From VRUE01 sp044867645 (GTDB lineage Bacteria > Actinomycetota > Thermoleophilia > Solirubrobacterales > 70-9), in contig JBIOVI010000026.1 of assembly GCA_044867645.1 (NCBI GenBank), forward strand, positions 35,154-99,153: a stretch of DNA of 64,000 nucleotides, read 5' to 3'. Positions 1 through 6,990 of this stretch are shown piece after piece (position 1 is the stretch's first letter; each line of letters starts with the position of its first letter). A program made the translations under genes and the position numbers. Below the pieces are notes generated by a model. That model had not been told where the DNA came from, did not search any database, and was given only the letters and a program-made list of their open reading frames with translations.

Positions 1-1
1 C

Positions 2-64
2 CTCGCCGCCTGCAGCTACGCCTTCGCGGCGGGACTGCTCGAGGAGGGGGTGGCGCCGGTATGA
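2..64 (+). CDS. 3' end of an unidentified upstream gene (partial)
   Basis: An open frame enters from the left edge and ends at TGA 62-64. Only about 20 codons are visible (ending LLEEGVAPV), too few to assign a family. The stop overlaps the ATG of the chorismate mutase by four bases (ATGA), so the two are almost certainly translationally coupled. The missing gene therefore belongs to the same operon as the mutase, P450 and N-hydroxylase. Confidence 0.6.
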   Translation, partial: LAACSYAFAAGLLEEGVAPV

Positions 65-366
65 GCGGCCTCGAGCCCTACCGTCGCCGCCTCGACGGGC
101 TCGACGACGAAATCGCCCGCCTGCTGGGCGAGCGCTTCGACGTCTGCCGGGAGATCGCCCGCTACAAGCGCGCCCACGGCATCCCGATGATGCAGCCGGA
201 CCGGGTCGCCATCGTGCGGGATCGCTACCTGGCGCGGGGAGAAGAGGCCCATCTGCCGCCCGAATTCAGCGCCGGTCTCTTTGAGCTGCTGATCGCCGCC
301 ACTTGTACAGAGGAGGACGAACTGATGGAGGCGCTGGCGGCTGAGCCGAACGGGCGACCGGTTTGA
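61..366 (+). CDS. Chorismate mutase, AroQ class
   Basis: This 101-aa protein is the normal size for a stand-alone AroQ mutase, which converts chorismate to prephenate. It shows the family pattern: LDxLDDEIARLLGER at residues 11-25, then REIARYK with the conserved Lys, a P-x-x-x-P-D-R segment near residue 47, and a C-terminal LFELLIAAT helix. The usual Glu just after the conserved Arg and the C-terminal active-site Gln are not obvious, so it may be divergent. It overlaps the gene before it and the P450 after it. Embedded between tailoring enzymes, it more likely feeds a specialised pathway that needs prephenate or aromatic amino acids than housekeeping Phe/Tyr synthesis; that role is inferred. 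Confidence 0.85.
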   Translation: MSGLEPYRRRLDGLDDEIARLLGERFDVCREIARYKRAHGIPMMQPDRVAIVRDRYLARGEEAHLPPEFSAGLFELLIAATCTEEDELMEALAAEPNGRPV

Positions 367-1748
367 CGGGCGAGGGGAGAACGATCAGGGGAGCCGGGGG
401 GCGCGCCGCAGCACTGCCCCCCGGCCCGCGGATGCCCCGCGCGCTGCAAGCGATCGGCTGGGCGCGGCGCCCCTACCCGTTCATGAAGCGCTGCCAGGAA
501 CGCTACGGCGACATCTTCACCCTGCGCATCCTCCACTCGGGCACCTGGGTCTTCCTCGCCGACCCCGAGGACGTCAAACGGGTCCTGACCGCCCCCGCTG
601 GCAGCCTTGGCGTCGCGCTCGCCAACCCATTGCTGATGCCGGTGCTCGGCCCGCGCTCGGTGATGCTGCTGGAAGAGCCCGAGCACATGACGCGCCGCCG
701 CCTGATGCTGCCGCCATTCCACGGCAAGCGGATGGGCGCCGACGCCGAGATGATGGCGAGCGTAACGCGCGAAGCGATCGGGAGCTGGCCCATCGGCGAG
801 CCGTTCGCGCTCTGGCCGCACATGCAGGCGATCACCCAGGAGGTGATCATGCGCTCGGTCTTCGGCCCCGACGAAGCCGACCGTCTGGGGCGGCTGCGGA
901 AACTGCTCCACGGTCTGACCGAGGCACTGAACGATCCCGGCCGGCTGAACCTGGCCGCGGCGTTCGGCCCCCGGTGGCTCTCCCGCAATAAGGGGTTCCG
1001 CGACGCGATGGCACCGGTCGAAGAGGCGCTGCTGGAAGAGGTCGACCGGCGGCGGCGCGCCGGTGAGAACGGGCGCAAGGACATCGTCTCGATGCTGGTC
1101 GAGGCGCGCTACGAGGATGGCTCGCCGATGAGCGAGGACGACCTGCGCGACGAACTGATGACGCTGCTCACCGACGGCCCGACCTCCTCTTCCCTGGCCT
1201 GGGTGTTCGAGCGGCTGCTACGGCACCCCGAGAAGCTGGCGCGCCTGCGTGACGAGGTGCTGGCAGGCGAGGAGGACACTTATATGGACGCGGTGGTCAA
1301 GGAGACGCTGCGGCTCTGCCCGCCGGTGCCGGTCGTCGTCCGCCGCTTGCTGGAGCCGATGGAGCTGGGCGGCTACGCGCTGCCCGCCGGCACCACCGTG
1401 GCGCCCTGTGTCTACCTGATCCACCGCAACGAGGAGATCTACCCCCACCCGCGCCGCTTCCTGCCCGAGCGCTTCCTCGAGCGGCCGCCCGGCACCTACA
1501 CCTGGATCCCGTTCGGCGGCGGCACCCGCCGCTGCCTCGCCGCCAGCTACGCCGAAATGGAGATGAAACGGGTCCTGCGCACGGTGCTCGGCGAGGTGGA
1601 GTTGCGGCCCGCCGACGTGGGCTCGGAGCGAGCGAGACGGAGCGCGATCTCCTTTAGCCCCGACAAGCGCGGCCTCGTCGTCGCCGAACCTCGCATCCCC
1701 ACCCCACCCACCGCAGCACCATGGGAACCGAGTCCGATCTACTCATAG
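363..1748 (+). CDS. Cytochrome P450
   Basis: A 461-aa soluble P450. The K-helix ETLR is at 314-317, and the heme-binding loop FGGGTRRC has the thiolate ligand Cys391. The N terminus (LPPGPRMP, later YGDIFTL) resembles CYP110-like bacterial P450s. The I-helix is atypical: where the family has an A-G-x-E/D-T-T oxygen-activation motif, this protein reads LLTDGPTSSSLAW (268-280), about two residues shorter and without the acid-alcohol pair. The start is TTG 363, which overlaps the mutase stop (TTGA); a weaker alternative is ATG 432. Its 3' end overlaps the N-hydroxylase by 28 nt. The substrate is unknown; the context suggests a tailoring oxidation or an unusual P450 reaction in a biosynthetic cluster. 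Confidence 0.93.
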   Translation: MTGEGRTIRGAGGRAAALPPGPRMPRALQAIGWARRPYPFMKRCQERYGDIFTLRILHSGTWVFLADPEDVKRVLTAPAGSLGVALANPLLMPVLGPRSVMLLEEPEHMTRRRLMLPPFHGKRMGADAEMMASVTREAIGSWPIGEPFALWPHMQAITQEVIMRSVFGPDEADRLGRLRKLLHGLTEALNDPGRLNLAAAFGPRWLSRNKGFRDAMAPVEEALLEEVDRRRRAGENGRKDIVSMLVEARYEDGSPMSEDDLRDELMTLLTDGPTSSSLAWVFERLLRHPEKLARLRDEVLAGEEDTYMDAVVKETLRLCPPVPVVVRRLLEPMELGGYALPAGTTVAPCVYLIHRNEEIYPHPRRFLPERFLERPPGTYTWIPFGGGTRRCLAASYAEMEMKRVLRTVLGEVELRPADVGSERARRSAISFSPDKRGLVVAEPRIPTPPTAAPWEPSPIYS

Positions 1749-3040
1749 TCGGAGCCGGCGCCAAGGCCGCGGGCATCGCGACCAAGGTGCATGCACTTAA
1801 CAACCTCGGGCTCGGGCCGATCCGGCTGACGATCGTCGAGGGGACCGAGGTCGCCGCCTCATGGAAGGGGCGCAACGGGATGACCTCCGGCGAGGAGCCG
1901 CTGGCGGTGACGCCGATCAAGGACGTCGGCTTCCCCTACCAGAGCTTTCGGGAGTTCGGCGAGGCAGGCGAAGCGATCGACGACCGGACCATGCGCTTCT
2001 CCTGGCAGCGCTACATGATCGGCAGACGACGCTACGCGCGCTGGATCGACGCTGGATCCCCCTCGGTGCGCCACCGCGACTACGGCGAGTACCTGACCTG
2101 GGTGCTCTCGCGAGCGGTCGAGGGAGTGAGCCATATCGAGGGACGCGTCACCGGAGTGGCGCTCGACGGCGGCGAGCAGTGGGTGGTCGAGATCGCCGAG
2201 CCGGGCGGCGCCTCGCGGCACATCGCCCGCGGCCTGGTGCTAACCGGTCCGGGCATTCACCGCTCTTTCCCGCACGAGCCCGGAATCGCCTCGCGGGTCT
2301 TCCATTGCGACAGCAAACGCAGCGAGTTCGCGCAGCTGCCCGACGATCGCGAGTGCGACGTCGCCGTGGTCGGCGGCGGCGAGAGTGCGCTCAGCTGCGT
2401 GATGTTCCTGCGCGGCTTCAAGCCCCGTTCCCGATTCACGATCTACACGCCGATGCTGCCGATGAGCCGCGGCGAGAGCTTCCTCGAGAACCGTGTCTTC
2501 TCGAACCCCGACGAAGTCGAATGGACGTCGCTCGACCAGACGACGCGGCGCGACTTCGTCAAGCACAGCGACCGGGGAGTCTTTGACCCCCCCAGCCTGG
2601 CGGCAATTGGCTACGACGATCGCTGCCGTTTCGTCACCGGCCGGGTTACCGACGTCGAGGGGGCGCGTGGGGGCGAGGGCGTGCGCCTCGAGCATCGCTC
2701 GCCGGAAGGGGTCGTCCACCCCGAGCACGACTATGTCGTCAATTGCACCGGCTTCGACCTGCTGGCGCAGCTGCGCAGCCTCTTCTCACCCGAAACGCGC
2801 GCCGAGATCGAAAGCCAGGTCGGTCAGATCTGGGACACGCCGGCTGGCACCGAGGTTCCGATCGGGCGCTTCCTCGAGCTGAAGGGGATGCACCCGCGGC
2901 TGCAGATACCAGGCCTGGCCGGTCTCAGCCAGGGTCCCGGCTTCGCCAATCTCGGTGCCCTGGGACTGCTCGCCAACCGCATTCTGCAGCCGGTTATGGC
3001 CGAGCGTGAGGTCGATGTCGAATACTTGACTTCATCTTAG
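1721..3040 (+). CDS. FAD/NADPH-dependent amine N-hydroxylase, MbtG-like (SidA/IucD/PvdA superfamily)
   Basis: The 439-aa protein follows the pattern of mycobacterial lysine N6-hydroxylase MbtG along its whole length. It has the FAD motif GAGAKA (11-16), the T-P-I-KDVGFPY segment (64-73), RMRFSWQRY-like residues near 89-98, ARWIDAG near 106-112, the NADPH motif VVGGGES (216-222), RGESFLEN, DRGVF, and a C-terminal LSQGPGFANLGALGLL. Family members hydroxylate the side-chain amine of Lys or Orn, or related amines, for siderophores and other N-O compounds. No NRPS or siderophore transporter is visible, so the product is open. It is the last gene of the operon; a beta-propeller gene follows after about 100 nt. 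Confidence 0.87.
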   Translation: MGTESDLLIVGAGAKAAGIATKVHALNNLGLGPIRLTIVEGTEVAASWKGRNGMTSGEEPLAVTPIKDVGFPYQSFREFGEAGEAIDDRTMRFSWQRYMIGRRRYARWIDAGSPSVRHRDYGEYLTWVLSRAVEGVSHIEGRVTGVALDGGEQWVVEIAEPGGASRHIARGLVLTGPGIHRSFPHEPGIASRVFHCDSKRSEFAQLPDDRECDVAVVGGGESALSCVMFLRGFKPRSRFTIYTPMLPMSRGESFLENRVFSNPDEVEWTSLDQTTRRDFVKHSDRGVFDPPSLAAIGYDDRCRFVTGRVTDVEGARGGEGVRLEHRSPEGVVHPEHDYVVNCTGFDLLAQLRSLFSPETRAEIESQVGQIWDTPAGTEVPIGRFLELKGMHPRLQIPGLAGLSQGPGFANLGALGLLANRILQPVMAEREVDVEYLTSS

Positions 3041-3100
3041 TGATCCAATAGTGTCGCAACATGGGAGATGGCCAGTGGCGGGCACGGGGTACGGGCTCTC

Positions 3101-3136
3101 GCTCACCCGCCGTAACCTAGGAAACGGCGGGTGAGC
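3101..3136 (+). promoter_or_regulatory. 13-bp perfect inverted repeat abutting a start codon
   Basis: GCTCACCCGCCGT (3101-3113) and ACGGCGGGTGAGC (3124-3136) are exact reverse complements around a 10-nt loop that itself contains CCTAGG. The right arm ends one base before ATG 3138 and holds the only Shine-Dalgarno-like run (GGGTGAG). It could be a hairpin that masks the ribosome binding site or a dimeric operator. It could also act as a terminator for the upstream operon, but there is no T-tract. Confidence 0.7.
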
Positions 3137-3137
3137 G

Positions 3138-4682
3138 ATGTCTAAGACGGCGAAGCAAGTTCCGATCGCGCGCTGGGTGGCAGCCGCAATGCTGATCGCG
3201 GCCAGCAGCGCCCTACTAGTGGCGTGCGGGTCGTCCTCATCCGGGAGCTCGGTGAGCTTCACCGGCTCGGGCTACCCGAACAGCGATCTAGCCAACACCC
3301 GCCAGGTCGGCGGTCCGATCGACAGCTCCACGGTCAAAGACCTCGAAGTCGCCTGGACCCTTCCGATCAGCGGAGAAAGCTCGTTCGGCAGCTATGCCTC
3401 GTCGCCGATCATCAGCAACGGGGTCGTCTATTCCCAAGATCTTGCCTCGAACGTCCAGGCAATCGATCGTGAAAGTGGCGAGGTTCTCTGGACCAAAAAG
3501 TACGAATTGCCCGACCACGGCCCCAACGGCGTCGTCGTCCAGGGCGGGCTCGTCTTCGGGGCGACGCCCAACGCGGCGTTCGCACTCGATCAGGAAACCG
3601 GCAAACAGGTGTGGTCGGTCTCGTTGCTCAGAAACGAAAAAGAGGGCATCGACATGGCCCCCGGCTACCTCAACGGCGTCGTCTACGTCTCGACGGTGCC
3701 GGTCAACGTCGGCGAATTCTACGGCGCCGGCGGCGTCGGGATCCTCTGGGCGCTCGACGCGAAAACCGGAAAGAAACTGTGGCACTTCGACACCGTTCCC
3801 AAGGACCTCTGGGGCAAGCCCCAGGTCAACTCGGGTGGCGGCCTTTGGTACCCACCGTCGTTTGACGAAAAAGGCGCGATGTACGCGGCCATCGGCAACC
3901 CGGCCCCCTTTCCCGGCACCGAAGGAGAACCGTGGGGCTCGAGCAGGCCGGGACCGAACCTGTACTCGAACTCGATCGTGAAGCTCGACGCGAAAACGGG
4001 CAAGATGGACTGGTACTACCAGCAGACGCCTCACTCACTCTACGACTGGGACTTCCAGAACCCGCCGATACTGGTCAATGCCGGCGGCAAGCAGCTCGCG
4101 ATCGGTGCCGGCAAGTCGGGATTCGTCGTCGCCCTCGACAGCAAGACGGGTAAGCCAGTCTGGAAGAGCTCGGTCGGCAAACACAACGGACATGACGACG
4201 ACGGCCTCCTCGCAATGCGAGGAGAAACCTCGAAGCTGAAGACGCCGACGACCGTCTATCCGGGCTCCCTCGGCGGCGTGATAGCTCCAGCGTCCACCGA
4301 CGGCAAGAGCGTTTTCGTGCCGGTCATCAACAGCCCCCTGGAAGTCGTCACCCAGACCGAACGCCAGGAACCGGGGCCGCTGAACGGCGAACTGGTCGCG
4401 CTCGACGTCAAGACCGGTGCGGTCAAATGGAAGCGCGAATTCCCGAGCGCGCCCCCGTACGGGTTCACCACCGTCGTCAACGACCTCGTCTTCGCGACGA
4501 CCGGCGACGGCAAAGTGTTCGCCTACGACACCAGCTCTGGGCGGCTTGTCTGGCAGAGCGCCCTTCCGGCAGGCACCAACGCCGGAGTGGCAATCGAAGG
4601 CGACATGATGCTCGCCCCCGCCGGGCTAGCCACCGTAGAAGGGCAGACGCCGCAGCTTGTCGCATACCGGCTCGGCGGATAG
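3138..4682 (+). CDS. PQQ-type beta-propeller lipoprotein (dehydrogenase-like)
   Basis: The 514-aa protein starts with a basic n-region, a hydrophobic stretch and the lipobox LLVAC (about residues 27-31) followed by a Ser/Gly linker, so it is probably a lipidated extracytoplasmic protein. The rest is a string of blades with the signature A-x-D-x-x-TGK-x-x-W (for example ALDAKTGKKLWHFDT and KLDAKTGKMDWYYQ), the tryptophan-docking pattern of quinoprotein alcohol dehydrogenases. HSLYDWDFQNPP also resembles a segment of PQQ-dependent dehydrogenases. No cytochrome c motif is seen. A catalytic role and PQQ binding are plausible but not shown. It has its own control signal (the inverted repeat next to its start). 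Confidence 0.85.
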   Translation: MSKTAKQVPIARWVAAAMLIAASSALLVACGSSSSGSSVSFTGSGYPNSDLANTRQVGGPIDSSTVKDLEVAWTLPISGESSFGSYASSPIISNGVVYSQDLASNVQAIDRESGEVLWTKKYELPDHGPNGVVVQGGLVFGATPNAAFALDQETGKQVWSVSLLRNEKEGIDMAPGYLNGVVYVSTVPVNVGEFYGAGGVGILWALDAKTGKKLWHFDTVPKDLWGKPQVNSGGGLWYPPSFDEKGAMYAAIGNPAPFPGTEGEPWGSSRPGPNLYSNSIVKLDAKTGKMDWYYQQTPHSLYDWDFQNPPILVNAGGKQLAIGAGKSGFVVALDSKTGKPVWKSSVGKHNGHDDDGLLAMRGETSKLKTPTTVYPGSLGGVIAPASTDGKSVFVPVINSPLEVVTQTERQEPGPLNGELVALDVKTGAVKWKREFPSAPPYGFTTVVNDLVFATTGDGKVFAYDTSSGRLVWQSALPAGTNAGVAIEGDMMLAPAGLATVEGQTPQLVAYRLGG

Positions 4683-4731
4683 CGCGGCCGGCGGCGGCGT
4701 CCCAGGCCGGCCGCGGCTCGACGCCCCCGAT

Positions 4732-4737
4732 TAGCAT
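4732..4737 (+). promoter_or_regulatory. -10 box of a leaderless promoter
   Basis: TAGCAT lies six bases before ATG 4744 and there is no purine-rich ribosome binding site. The spacing puts the transcription start at or next to the A of ATG. Confidence 0.45.
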
Positions 4738-4743
4738 TCGGGC

Positions 4744-5409
4744 ATGGCGGAAGAGGCCTGGTCGGCCGTCGACGAGTACGTATCCGGATTGCTGGCACCG
4801 CACGATGAGGCGCTCGCGGCGGCTCTCGAAGCGAGCGAAAAGGCCGGGTTGCCGCCGATCCAGGTCTCCCCTCCCCAGGGCAAGCTGCTCGCCCTGTTGG
4901 CGAGGTCGATCGGGGCGCAAACGATCCTCGAGTTCGGCACCCTCGGCGGCTACAGCACGATCTGGCTGGGCAGGGCCCTCGGCGAGGGCGGTCGGCTGAT
5001 CACCCTGGAGGCCGACCCCGGCTACGCGGCGGTCGCCGCCGAAAGCATCGCCCGAGCCGGCCTGGACGAGGTCGTCGAGTTGAGGGTCGGTCCGGCCCTC
5101 GAGGCCCTACCCGAGCTGGAGGCCGAGAATGCGGGACCGTTCGACCTCGTTTTCATCGACGCCGACAAGGTTCACACCCCCGACTACTTCGCCTGGGCTC
5201 TCGAGAACTCCCATCGCGGCAGCCTGATCGTCGCCGATAACGTCGTCCGCGACGGTCGGCTCGCCGATCCGGACAGCGAGGACCCCGCGATTCAGGCGCA
5301 GCGCCTCCTGCACGAGGCGATCGCGGTCGATCCCCGCGTAAGCGCGACGACGATCCAGACCGTCGGCAGCAAGGGCTACGACGGTTTCACCCTCGCCTTG
5401 GTCTCCTAG
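4744..5409 (+). CDS. SAM-dependent O-methyltransferase (catechol/caffeoyl-CoA OMT type)
   Basis: The 221-aa length is typical of family 3 O-methyltransferases. The sequence has the opening VSPPQGKLLALLARSIGA segment, SAM motif I LEFGTLGGYST (about 62-72), the acidic residue LEAD after beta-2, the metal-binding stretch DLVFIDADK, VADNVV, and a C-terminal GYDGFTLALV. Family members transfer methyl groups to vicinal hydroxyls using Mg2+ or Ca2+. The substrate cannot be told. The gene stands alone with its own leaderless promoter; the SnoaL-like gene follows after 25 nt with its own box. Confidence 0.9.
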   Translation: MAEEAWSAVDEYVSGLLAPHDEALAAALEASEKAGLPPIQVSPPQGKLLALLARSIGAQTILEFGTLGGYSTIWLGRALGEGGRLITLEADPGYAAVAAESIARAGLDEVVELRVGPALEALPELEAENAGPFDLVFIDADKVHTPDYFAWALENSHRGSLIVADNVVRDGRLADPDSEDPAIQAQRLLHEAIAVDPRVSATTIQTVGSKGYDGFTLALVS

Positions 5410-5422
5410 GTCGATCGGGCAC

Positions 5423-5428
5423 TAGGCT
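5423..5428 (+). promoter_or_regulatory. -10 box of a leaderless promoter
   Basis: TAGGCT sits six bases before ATG 5435, with no ribosome binding site between them. It is the same layout as upstream of 4744. Confidence 0.45.
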
Positions 5429-5434
5429 TCTTCC

Positions 5435-5941
5435 ATGGCTGAGACGCAGACGACCGACGCCGCCTCGGTGGCACGCGCCTACTTCGAGGCAATCGCCGAA
5501 CGGGACGCGGAGGCGATGATGACCTTCTGGGAGCCCGGCGGGATCGGCGACATCCACGGGCTGGTCGAGCTGCGTGCGCCCGATACCTACCGGGCCTGGT
5601 TCGCCAACCTATTCGCGGCTTTCCCCGACTTCCGGATGGAGGTCCTCGACCTCGTCGCCGAGGGCGAGAAGGCCGCCGTGCGCTGGCGTGCCGTCGGCAC
5701 CTTCGACGGAACGGCGAGCTTCGAGGGCATGCTTCCCACGGGCGCGAAGATCGATATCACCGGCTTCGACCTGCTGAGCGTCCGCAACGGCAAGATCCAC
5801 CACAACGACGCCTACCTGAACGGCAACGAGATGGCGCAGCAGCTTGGCGCCCTGCCACCGTCCGGCTCGCTGCCGGAGCGCGCGATGTTCGGCGCGCTCA
5901 ACCTGAAAACTCGCCTGACGCGGCGTTTCCGCGGTCGCTGA
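5435..5941 (+). CDS. SnoaL-like / nuclear transport factor 2 fold protein
   Basis: A 168-aa protein with the NTF2-like cone fold pattern of SnoaL-type proteins: an N-terminal helix VARAYFEAIAERDAEAMMTFWEP, then LFAAFPDFRMEVLDLVAEGEKAAVRWRAVGTFDG and a final beta segment GFDLLSVRNGKIHHNDAYLNG. Members include polyketide cyclases, ester cyclases and limonene-epoxide-hydrolase relatives, and many have unknown roles. The C-terminal 25 residues form a basic tail (LKTRLTRRFRGR). No polyketide synthase is nearby, so a cyclase function should not be assumed. Confidence 0.8.
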   Translation: MAETQTTDAASVARAYFEAIAERDAEAMMTFWEPGGIGDIHGLVELRAPDTYRAWFANLFAAFPDFRMEVLDLVAEGEKAAVRWRAVGTFDGTASFEGMLPTGAKIDITGFDLLSVRNGKIHHNDAYLNGNEMAQQLGALPPSGSLPERAMFGALNLKTRLTRRFRGR

Positions 5942-5962
5942 GACCCGCCAGCTGGTCCAGTT

Positions 5963-6319
5963 ATGTCTGACGGGGAGCCGCGACGCGTCGAGAAGCCGTG
6001 GGGACACGAGATCTGGTGGGCGGAGACCGAGCACTACGTCGGCAAACTCCTGTATGTCTCCGCCGGTCATCGGCTCTCGCTTCAGCTCCACCGCGAGAAG
6101 GACGAGGCGTCTTACCTCTACTCGGGCCGGCTGCGGCTGACGCGCGGAACGACGGCCGACGATCTAGAGGAGGAGGAGATCGGCCCTGGACACGCCTGGC
6201 GGATCGAGCCCAGGACGGTGCACTCGATCGAGGCGATCGAGGACTCCGTGGTGCTGGAGGTCTCGACGCCGCATCTCGACGATCTCGTGCGTCTGCAGGA
6301 TCGATATCGGCGATCCTGA
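5963..6319 (+). CDS. Cupin-domain protein, type II mannose-6-phosphate isomerase-like
   Basis: A single-cupin protein of 118 aa. It begins with the KPWGHE signature of phosphomannose isomerase type II domains (residues 11-16). Metal-ligand candidates follow in LSLQLHREKDEASYLYSG, and the second cupin motif is G-H-A-W-R-I-E-P-R-T-V-H-S-I-E. Stand-alone versions in actinobacteria are mostly of unknown substrate, and sugar-phosphate isomerisation is only one possibility. The gene lies 21 nt after the SnoaL-like gene and may be cotranscribed with it. Confidence 0.8.
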   Translation: MSDGEPRRVEKPWGHEIWWAETEHYVGKLLYVSAGHRLSLQLHREKDEASYLYSGRLRLTRGTTADDLEEEEIGPGHAWRIEPRTVHSIEAIEDSVVLEVSTPHLDDLVRLQDRYRRS

Positions 6320-6423
6320 ACCGATGAAGCGCCCGGCTGGCGATCGCAAACCTGACTGATTCAGAAACGGGCGCGAAGACCAGGATCGTTTGTCCGAATA
6401 TGCAGATTAATTTGATCCTCTAC

Positions 6424-6456
6424 TTGACCTGCCCGAACTAAGCCAACTAGGTTGGC
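6424..6456 (+). promoter_or_regulatory. Possible promoter with overlapping inverted repeat
   Basis: TTGACC (6424-6429) is followed after 18 nt by TAGGTT (6448-6453). The inverted repeat GCCAAC-TAG-GTTGGC (6442-6456) covers the -10 box and could be an operator for the two-gene cassette that starts at 6497. Confidence 0.35.
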
Positions 6457-6496
6457 AACACCGATGACGGAGATCGTCCTACACCGCGACTTCTGA

Positions 6497-6988
6497 ATGT
6501 CACGCTTAATTGAGCCGGCCCCTGCCGGAAATAAACTGTTTGCGGGCGAAGGCAAAGGCGAACAGGCGCAGGAATATGGCGAACGCGTCGCCAAGTACGT
6601 CCCAGCCGAGATCATCGCCGCGTATCTGACCCTGCTCCCGCTGGTGCTCTCTGGGACCGATCCCGACACCGGTCGACGCACCGCCTACCTGGCGATCATC
6701 CTGAGTATCGGCGTTATCTTCACGCCCCTCTATTTGTGGCGTTTCCCGGGAACTAAACGGATAAAGGTCTTTCACCTCATCATCTCAACCCTGGCCTTTG
6801 TCGTCTGGGCATATTCGATTCCCGAAGGCCTTTTCGGCGATGTCGGTATCTATGATCGGGTGGGAGCAGCGATCCTGCTGGTGGTGTTCACGCTCGCCAG
6901 CGGGCTTTTCGCCCCGTCCGCACCGCCCACGCCCCCGGATCCGCCCGAGCCTGACCCTGCTGACGCCGATCTAACGCCAGCGCAATAG
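6497..6988 (+). CDS. Four-helix membrane protein of unknown function
   Basis: A 163-aa protein not recognised from any family. A charged N terminus with EGKGEQAQEYGERVAKYVP is followed by four hydrophobic segments, at about residues 37-54, 62-84, 90-112 and 118-136. A Pro/Asp-rich cytosolic-looking tail (PPTPPDPPEPDPADADL) ends the protein. It lies two bases upstream of the trypsin-like protease gene, so the two are surely cotranscribed and probably work together. The membrane protein could act as sensor or anchor for the protease; that is inference. Local composition is more AT-rich than the flanking housekeeping genes. Confidence 0.8.
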   Translation: MSRLIEPAPAGNKLFAGEGKGEQAQEYGERVAKYVPAEIIAAYLTLLPLVLSGTDPDTGRRTAYLAIILSIGVIFTPLYLWRFPGTKRIKVFHLIISTLAFVVWAYSIPEGLFGDVGIYDRVGAAILLVVFTLASGLFAPSAPPTPPDPPEPDPADADLTPAQ

Positions 6989-6990
6989 GA

